From Cacajao melanocephalus (taxonomy: Eukaryota; Chordata; Mammalia; Primates; Pitheciidae): DNA of 64,000 nt. How positions within the stretch are numbered: the stretch's first letter is position 1; each line of letters opens with the position of its first letter. The notes under the pieces were generated by a model, which worked only from the letters and a program-made list of their open reading frames with translations, was not told where the DNA came from and did not search any database. The stretch lies in NCBI GenBank assembly GCA_963573385.1, contig CAUYLG010005076.1:1-64000 (forward strand), in the 5' to 3' direction. Shown piece after piece: positions 55,066 to 64,000 of this stretch. Both the position numbers and the translations under genes were made by a program.

Positions 55066-57914
55066 TCAGTAGTTGTATTTTTAAACATTGGTACTGCTGA
55101 AGATCTCTTTCTGGTGACTAATGTTTAATGAGATAGTCAATTGCCAATGATGTATTTTTAGTATTTATAGGCATGTCTGTTTTTTATTTTTCATAATTTG
55201 AATCTCAGTGGTGGTTATAACCTTTTAAAATCTTCATTTCCTTTATAACTGGCTACATTTTATGTTTGGTTCAGTGTGTTCTTGTGAGTCTGAGGGACAG
55301 CTCTTGTCTAACAGTGTTGAGTCATCTTAAGTTGAAACTACATCTAGGCTAGTTTCAATTTGCTATCCTTCTGTCAATGAAAATAATTCTATTTTACATA
55401 CTTTGTAGACCTAATGGAAAACAAATGTTATAACTATAGACTTTTATAACGCTGTCAGTCTCTGATTGTGGTTAAATTAATAGTGGCATAATAGCAGTAG
55501 AAGTGGCTCTAAATTCTTAAAATATGGATCATAGATGATCAGGATATGATACCAGATTGGTGGGAAGCTTAAGAAACGTTTATGGTTGTCATTAAGGATT
55601 TAATTGAGCAATTGTAGTGTATAAAGCATTGTTTCTAGGTGTTGGTTAATCTGGTGGCATAGACTAATTTGTTTACAAACAGTTTTACCAGCCTTGAATT
55701 TTGGTGTAATGTCAGACAGAATATATTAATAAATGGTATAACAATTATTTTGATATAAACCTGTTTTTTATTATAAATAAATTATATATGCAGGTGGCAG
55801 TTATTGAACATATGAGACTGAGCTTCTCAGTTGAAAATTATTTTCAGGTTAGAGTCTTGATTTCCGTTGTTGTTTAAATGTTTGCTATTTCTGTTAGTTT
55901 CTTGGCTCTGTTAGTTTCTTGGCTGATTGTATGTAGGATATACCCATTCACCTTGTAGATACTTAAGACAAGGATCAAATGTGTCTGTCTGACCTACATT
56001 TACACTTGTAAGTTGGAAACTAAGCAGTGTGTCAAATCCCACAGACCCTTTAACCAGTTCTGGACATGTCAAGGTTGGCTAACTGATGTGCTGGTAGGGC
56101 CTGAAAATCTACTGGTGTACTTCCAGTTGGTGTCTCCATATGTATGAGTTCATAGCAGGTGTGTGCATATTCTCAAAATTGTACCATCTTTATTCATGAG
56201 TAGAAGGCTTTTCTTCACATTTCTTATCATGTGTAACTGGGCTAAAGCAGGCTGAGAGGTGGCAAGGACGATCTTTGCCTAGCTCAAGTCATCTGGTTGA
56301 GATTTTATTATAGCAACCATAAAAACATAAAATTCACGAATCATTTTGATGTATGTGATTGACCAAAACCATATTAGAATTTGATTTAGAAAGTGAATGT
56401 ACTTAATAAAGTGAAAAGAAGCATATAGAGAGGTAATTCAGATGTAAGTAGGAAGATACTTTCCCAGTGTATGTTTCCAAAAGTAAAGGCTAATTTGAAG
56501 TTTTATTCTTAGAAATTTACGCATGTATGTCATGAGTGAAACTCTTTTGAGGAACTGAAATGGAATACTTTACTGTGGCTGGAAAATAGCCAAAATTTTT
56601 GTGCTTTTGCTCACAAGAAATTTAATGTTAAAATTGCATGGCTTACAGAAAATAAATGCCAGTCTTAGTTGCACATGTTTACATTTTGCCATGTTTTTAG
56701 GTTGAATATATACAACTTGCTTTACCTTGTAAGTGTCACTCCTTTCTAGTTAGAGTGGCCATATGGATTGAGTGCAAGTGAGCACTGTTAATAATTCTAC
56801 CAGGACAGCAGGCATAAACTAGAGTTGTCTCCTTTAACTCTGGGTATGAACAGGGCAGACTTGCTGGCAGTGTTTTTTCGATTTCTGCAATTTCAAGTGT
56901 CCTGAAGTTTATTAGTGCCCGACTGACCTAGGTTGACAGGACAAGACCATTTTCACAGAATATTCAGACTTTTTTGTGTATATTTTAAAAACCATCTCCC
57001 TCTTCAGTAGGGTGGAAGCAGGCTGAAAAGGACATATTGCAGTTGTGGCTAGCTCTAGTCTAGATCTGCCACCGACTGGAGTAAAAGCAGCGGGCTAGGT
57101 TGTTTCCAAATTAGGAAGTCATGCCTTGGTGCCTTAGATTTTCAGAATAGAAGAGAGATTGACTCAACATTATGGTCTTTGAAAAAAAATGCTCATTTGT
57201 TACTGTTGTTTGGGGGTGTTTTATTGGCTGAGTGGAGCAGTTGGCTGTTTTATTCAGAATCCTAGCAAGTTGTCTTGCTTGATTTCATACATGTTCTATT
57301 AAAGGAAAATCAGGCAGTTTCTGCTCTTTGCAAACTTAAACTTTTCGTTCTTCCAAGAATTTACTTTCTCTTTACTCTTGTTTGCTCATAGTGGTACTTT
57401 CCATGGTGGCCTATTTGTTATTCTAGTTCCTGATTTTCATAGGTTAACCAACAAAAATTCTGTCATTTTTTGTTGGTTGTCAGCTTTTGGTACTGAGACT
57501 TGAGATTACCAGTTTCCTCCCTCTTGGTTTGACTTTGGTTCTGTATGTTTAGTAGAGAAAATGAAATGGGAGTAACAATATGGTCATTCTCAGACACTAT
57601 CTAATATTTAAATAACATTGTATTTTTAAGTTTCATAATCTCTTTCAAACATGCTTAGTGTAAAATTCATAGATTGGGAAGATATCTTTCAAATACATTA
57701 TTTTAAATAGATATTGGTACTGTTATCCAAATAAACTTCTGAGTGCTCCAGACTCCTGGGTGCTTGCACAGTATGCTATAATTATAATAGGTTGTAAAGA
57801 ACATTTGTTTTTCAGTAATAGGACTTTACATGAGCTTTTAAATAAGTTATCAGGTTACAATTACATTATACTTTTTACATTAATTATTTATTAACAAAAA
57901 CTTGCAATGATTTT
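55066..57914 (+). other. Repeat-poor part of AFDN intron 1
   Basis: Nearly 3 kb without a recognisable repeat or exon. An 18-bp direct duplication (CTGTTAGTTTCTTGGCT) is at about 55,890-55,925. Confidence 0.6.
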
Positions 57915-58250
57915 TAAATTTCTTGTTTCCATAGGTTTTTGGGGAACAGGTGGTATGTGGTTGCATGAGTAAGTTCTTTAGCGGTGATTTGTGAGATTTT
58001 GGTGCACCCATCACCTGAGCAGTATACACGGAACCCAGTTTGTAATCTTTTATCCCTCACCCCTATCCTACCCTTTCTCCCAGTTCCCCAAAGTCCATTG
58101 TGTTACTCTCATGCCTTTGCATTCTCATAGCTTACCTCGCACTTACGAATGAGAACATGTGATGTTTGCTTTGCTACTCCTGAGTTACTTCGCTTGGAAT
58201 AATAGTCTCCAGTCCCATCCAGGTTGCTGTGAATGCCATTAATTGGAATG
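57915..58250 (-). mobile_element. L1 3' end in AFDN intron 1
   Basis: GGTTTTTGGGGAACAGGTGG, GTGCACCCATCACCTGAGCA, GAATGAGAACATGTGATGTT and CAGTCCCATCCAGGTTGCTG are typical reverse-strand L1MA/L1P 3' sequence. Confidence 0.9.
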
Positions 58251-58493
58251 ATTTTTGTTTTGTTTTATTTTTCACAAGGGTGTAAGACATGATAGATGGA
58301 ACAGTGGACATACAACTTGAATAACAAGTCACAGTGCATTGTGCCATGAAAGCAGCCCTCCCGCCCACCCATGGAATGATTATTTTTAAGAGGCATTGGT
58401 GGTAAAATCAGTTGTGTCAAGGATTCTAGTTTCAGCTAACTTTATTTTCATTTCTCCTATTCTCTTTTGGAAGATTATTTTAAATACTTTTCA

Positions 58494-58823
<330 letters not shown>

Positions 58824-60984
58824 TTACTCACGCTGATTTTCTTCCCTCATGTGTTGATTATTAGGAAAATATGCAAATCTACTAAATGTTGACAAATTTT
58901 CTTAAGCAATATAAAAATGTTAACCGTTGTTAATATCACCACTGATCTCATAAGAAAAATTGTAAGTATAGGGAAGCTCTCAAACTTTCAGGAGTGGATA
59001 CAAGTTTTCAAAAAATTTTCATTTCAAAGCTCAAATTTTATTACTGACATCACTGTCATAGGCAGCACTTGAAGAGATAAGCTTGCTTTATTCATTTTTG
59101 AAAAAATGTCTGTCAGATATCCAAGCCTAAATAACCATAGTTCTTTCAAGTAAAAAAAATGATATTCCATGAAAGAAGTGAATTCAATTCACAACTTAAA
59201 ACAGTTGCTCAGGTGCTTTTTCTTGAGACAGCCATCAAGCTGTGGTATGCAGAAGTAGGACTATATGTATACTTCCCATTTTGATATGTAATTGAACAAA
59301 CAAACACGTACTCAGTTTTCAAGGAAATCAGTCATTTTTTCTGTTGCATCAAAGACTAAGTGAAACTGGCTTTTTAAAAAAGTTTGCGTAGCAGTAAAGA
59401 ATACATTTTGTACGTAAGTGCATTTTGATACTGCCTTGATATGGTGCTAAGGTGCCATCAGCTATACTCATCATTGCTTTTGACTATTCATGCAAATTCC
59501 AACAAAATGAGAAAGGCTAATACTGTCCAAGTATTATTAAGAAAATAGTTTTGACCTCACAGATGACCTGAAAGGGTCTTAGGGAACCTCGGAGATTCAT
59601 GGGCTGCATTTATGAGGTGCTGCCCTAGAATGTTTAGTGATGAGTTTTAACAATTTTGATTTTGGCTGATTTAAGAAATATGTATGTTCTAAGGTAGATA
59701 CTACGGTGTTTTTCAAGGAAGGCTATAATATAAACAGATGTTATATTTAAAATGTGAACATAGGGCTCATTATTATGGAAGGATACATTTCAACGTATAT
59801 TAACTTATTTTATGAATTATATATTTTCTGTATTTATAAATGCCTCCTTTTAATTTTTAGTTATCAGTGATAAAAGTACATATTTACATTTTTGTTACTT
59901 GAGAATACTGGCCACAAGCTATTAGCTAGAGTGATGACCATTAAGTTTTATTAGTTGAATTCACTCGGGATGTGACCTAAGCCACATCTACTTATGGGAC
60001 ATTTTCAAATTCTACTTACAGATCTTATAGTTCAGGAAAGAGTGGTGTCTCATGTATTCAGCAAATGTGGAGTTATTCTGTTGTGTAATGTGGCTTAGGC
60101 CTTCTGGCATTTGTCTGCCCTTTCAGTCTCCCTCTCCCAAATATAAACTCTGAGTTATGACAGCCACTGGCTGTGTAAGGATTTATTTTTTTCCTACTAT
60201 GTTTAGTTGTATTTTCCCTTAGCTTATTCCTGAGAAGCAGACACACAAACACAGACAGACAGTATTTATGTTTAAGACCCATCTTGCACATACGGATTTT
60301 TAATACTTTAAAATAATATGTGGATATATTTAAAAAATAAGTGTGGTAAAAATAAAATATCAAAGTACTGCCTTTATATTTAAGATTAGCACCACTTAAG
60401 ATTAATTTATTTCTACTTAGGGGCACCTTGTTTTGCAAAAAATATATTGTGTTGTAAATTTATGGATGAGTGCAAATGCATTTTGAGTTTTTGATTCACC
60501 AATTTAATTATTATAGATAGCATTACTTAACTATTTTGATGGCACACAATTTTTAACCATTTAATGAAACATGCTTACTAGTAAACATTGTTTTAATTTA
60601 TTAGGACAATATAATACAGATAAAAAATCCTAGTTGGTGAATAGATGAATTTGTAATGATTCTTTTGTAAATCAGCTAAGCTTTTGCTTATTCAGGAGAA
60701 GTCTGCCAGGAGTACCATGGACAGTGTTTTTACTGCATTTAATGTTTAGGACCTCGAATACTTAAAAATGAGCGTTTTTTTTTTTTTTTTTTCTTTTTAA
60801 CATGATTTTATTTTATTTGGAAAAAAAGTTTGTGTATATGTTTAGCTGTATCTGATTATTAGTTGTTTGCATTTTTAGTACTGAATCGTGTTTCTTAACC
60901 AGCATCTGTCAGGAATCTAGTTTTTAAAGTCACCTAAGTTATTCTGATAGTAATTGTAATACGTCATGTGGTGGACGCATGTGA

Positions 60985-61200
60985 TATACTTCACATTAAT
61001 GTGCATGCTTTGTGTATGTTATCTTTTTACATTCTCAGAGCAGTCCTGTGAGGTGGGTTCTTTTGCTGTTCTCATTTCTAGATGAGGAATCCAAGGCACT
61101 GGGAGATTAAATAAGTTGCTCAAGGGTATGCAAAACTAATAAGCCACAGAGCAGTGATTGGAACTCAGATCCTCTGACTCTGAAACTTTCTCTTAACGAC
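60985..61200 (+). mobile_element. MIR in AFDN intron 1
   Basis: TCCTGTGAGGTGGGTTCTTT, TAGATGAGGAATCCAAGGCA, AGTTGCTCAAGGGTATGCAA and GGAACTCAGATCCTCTGACT cover most of the MIR core. Confidence 0.85.
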
Positions 61201-61624
61201 TGTGTTTGCAAAATCCAGAAATTCAAGATCACTGCAATGAAACTAGTGTTTGGAAGTTTTATAGGAAAATAATATCTAAGTAGAAAATTTAGAAAAAAAT
61301 TTTTAGGAAAAACTACAGGCGTAATGTAATGAATCATCTCTTCTGTTTTATTTGGATCATGTACTTATGTGCATGTATATGTATATCATACATAAATACA
61401 TGATGTATTGATTTTCACCTTGACTTTTTAAAGCCTTACAATAATTTTATCATTGTGATAGTAGATTCTGTGTTTTGTAGCCAAGGTGGTGACACATGCC
61501 ATATTTTATTTTCTAACTGTATACAAATCTTGTATCTTATATAGCAACCAAAAGTTGGAATATGAGTGAGGAATTCAGTGAAGAAGTCGTGACAGCTTCA
61601 CTGATTACTTTTGTTTGCCTTTAG

Positions 61625-61838
61625 GAAAGAAAGGAAGGCAAGACCTGCCCCAGGTTCCGATGCCTTAGTGACAGCATTGGCTGTGATGCTGAGTTTGTAG
61701 AGACCCTTGTGCCTGCCCGTGCCATCTCGTGTAGTCCCTGTCCTCTTCCCGGGCTTCCTCTTGGTGCTGCCCTGCCTGACTTTACTCTGGATATTGCCCT
61801 AACCCTTTCCTGGTCTGTGCTTACAATTAAACAATAAA
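61625..61838 (+). other. Candidate alternative 3'-terminal exon within AFDN intron 1
   Basis: A good acceptor (pyrimidine-rich stretch ending GTTTGCCTTTAG) ends at 61,624. If AFDN exon 1, which ends in phase 0, were spliced to 61,625, the frame would stay open for 70 codons, from ERKEGK to LTIKQ, and stop at TAA 61,835-61,837. That stop lies inside an AATAAA poly(A) signal (61,833-61,838), followed by T/GT-rich DNA (GTGTTTATTCTG). The segment is more GC-rich than its surroundings. The predicted product would be about 105 residues with no afadin domain. I do not know of such a transcript. A 70-codon open frame can arise by chance at the few-percent level, so this is a hypothesis. Confidence 0.25.
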
Positions 61839-64000
61839 CAAGATGTGTTTATTCTGTGACTCTTGCAGAGACTGTGGTTCTCCACTGCGATTGCTCAGTT
61901 AATTTTTTGTCATAAAGTTTTATTTACACATTCACTAGCAATTTTCCCCCAGATAACATTTGAATTTTAACAGTCTTCTAGAGATAATTCTTTATTACTA
62001 ACAGTTCCTCAACATCTATTGAACAGATACTTGCATTTCTAAGTGAAAAGGGGGAATCTCAGACACAGTGGCCTGTTGTACCCTGTTACATCCTACAGCC
62101 TGTCCTTTGGTCATGAGCCTTCAGCCTGTCTTCTCTGGTCATGAGCCTTTGTAAGAAACAGTAAAGCTTGGTGAGTAGCCCTGGAGGAAGTTTCTAGGTA
62201 GGAAGTTAAGAATATTTTTCTTTCATGAATCATGGGCTCTCTCTGAATATTTGATTTGAAGAACTGTATGTTAGGATACCTAATTTTGTGATGAGAAGAA
62301 ACTAAACCTCTTCACTCTGCTACTGCTGTAGGATGCCTAGATGCAGGTAACTTCAAGTTTTTGCCCAACATATTTTCCTTATTTGTATCAGTTTAATGTA
62401 GCATTTGCCTTTAGATTCTTTTGGCTAATATTCTTGTATAAAATATAATTTAACTTCAAAAACTTACCTTTTTTTAACCAAGTGGCACACAACCACGAAG
62501 TACTACTTGTTTATAATTTGTGTAGCTTCTGAACAGTAGTTTCTGATGAATTAGTAATGTTAATATTTTAGTAGTGTAATGGCATTTGAGACATTTTCTC
62601 TTTAGTATGTAATTACAAATGCATGTGATTAATCACCAGCTTGATTTCTCAGAAACTCTTCAAATTTTACATTAAATGTAATGGGAATTATTGTTTTCAT
62701 GAGCTGATGCCTATTAACAGCAGAAATTTTGGAAATAGTTATGTGCCTATTTCATGGGCCGAGAAGCATGAGAAATTGTTTCTGTTGTTTACTTTTTAAA
62801 AAAAAATAAATAAATAATGGCTTAGCCCTATTAAAATTAGGGACATTTAAACATTTTTCTTAAATTGTAGGGGTTAATCTGAGGCTATTGTTCTTATTCA
62901 TTCAGACTAGTATTTATTGAGAGCCTGTTACGAGTCAGACTTTGTCGGTGACTGGCTATACAGAGATGAAGGAATGAAATAATCTGATCTCAAGGAAGGA
63001 CGTGAACAGTTACCCAGTGAGCTTGCTGTGCCTTCAGAAGAGGAACGGTAACTGGCACTGAGATCTGGGGCATGAGGCTGACTCCTGGCCCTCCCACTCA
63101 GGACATGTGTTCCTTTCTGTCTCCGTTTCTGTGTTCACTCAGGTAGCCCACTGTATGTGAGTTTTGCTGAGCATTGGACACTTAATTGACACATGGTCTT
63201 TTTCTCAAGAAACTCCCATTTTGGTATGGGTGATAAATTGGGGACAAATGGCAATAGTATGGTAAATGCTCTATTTGGGTGGTGGACATCAGGTACATGT
63301 TTACAGACTGGAGTCTTTAGATGAGAAGGAATATTCTGTGGGGAAGAGGGACCCGGCATTCCTGCAGCAGATATATACCCTCTTTGTACCCACAGTGTGT
63401 ACAAACTGTGCTAGCACTGTGGTGTAGGGCTGAGCAAGAGGAGCACTGCAGCTGTGGCAGAGTCTCAGTGTGGTGGAAACAGGCGCGGTCAGCAGGTAGA
63501 GTGCGTTAAGTGCTCTGAAGAGGGAGACCTGTAGGTAGCTCATGGGCGGTCGACCTTTCCAGGGCTTGTCAAGTCAGGGAAGCTAAACTAAGTCATTTTA
63601 AGAAATGATGTTTATTCTGAATCCTGAAGAATTTGTAGGAAATAGCTGGGCAAAGGGGCAAAGCTTGAGACCTTATTTAAAAATACTCAAACTGGTACAA
63701 TCTGTGCACAGACATGTGAATATGCAGGCCCATTTTGTAGCTTGCAGATTGTACTATTCCTTACAAGGAGGAGAGCGTATTATTCACTCTCCTCTTTGTA
63801 AGAGGATTGTATGGCCTTTGCCTTTTTGACATCAGGTTAGACCATGTGACTTTCTTTGGCCAGTGACAGATGCTGTTTCTGAGCAGAAGCTTGAAGTCCA
63901 TTTCATGGATGGACCTGTTATTGCCTTTTTCTGTCATCCGTGAATCAGTGTGTCCCGTGCTGGGGCACATTGTTAAACCATAGTACCAGAACAGCCCCAG

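Overview
This is vertebrate nuclear DNA, and almost certainly human (or great ape) chromosome 6q27. It is dense with Alu, L1, MaLR LTR, MIR/L2 and Tigger remnants, has long introns and AT-rich spacers, and carries one strong CpG island. The anchor is the first coding exon of AFDN (afadin, formerly MLLT4/AF6) at 50,913-51,017 on the + strand. Its 35 residues match the afadin N-terminus as I know it, and it ends exactly at a consensus splice donor. I see no bacterial or phage features, no CRISPR array, no rRNA or tRNA gene, and no intact protein-coding gene other than this exon.

Layout. From 1 to about 49.8 kb lies intergenic or non-coding sequence upstream of AFDN. It is a mosaic of Alus, old L1 fragments, MaLR LTRs (one a solo LTR with a clean target duplication, nested in a Tigger-like element), MIR/L2 pieces and several tandem arrays. 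The most striking array is about 1 kb of CA-rich satellite at 24.55-25.52 kb. Others are a 78-bp array (15.3 kb), a 37-bp array (40.2 kb), GGAA and GATA microsatellites, and a short telomere-like tract (37.32 kb). From memory of the 6q27 map, the lncRNA LINC01558 should lie within roughly the first 20 kb. One exon-like segment with good splice signals (20,111-20,222) may belong to it, but I could not delimit that gene from sequence.

From about 49.9 to 51.9 kb is the AFDN CpG island and TATA-less, probably divergent promoter. A degenerate 19/20/25-bp minisatellite (50.21-50.52 kb) sits immediately upstream of the GC-rich 5' UTR. The 5' UTR holds no upstream AUG, and an in-frame stop 21 nt before the ATG fixes the start. 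From 51,018 to the window end is the 5' part of AFDN intron 1, the intron in which most KMT2A::AFDN t(6;11) breakpoints are known to fall. It is AT-rich and Alu-poor.

No wholly new biological system is evident. The observations most worth checking are: (1) a candidate alternative last exon in intron 1 (61,625 onward), whose reading frame continues in phase from exon 1 for 70 codons and stops within an AATAAA signal; (2) the promoter minisatellite; (3) the exon-like segment at 20.1 kb; and (4) the large CA-rich satellite. Many longer open frames here are by-products of GC-rich DNA, tandem repeats or Alus and are left out.
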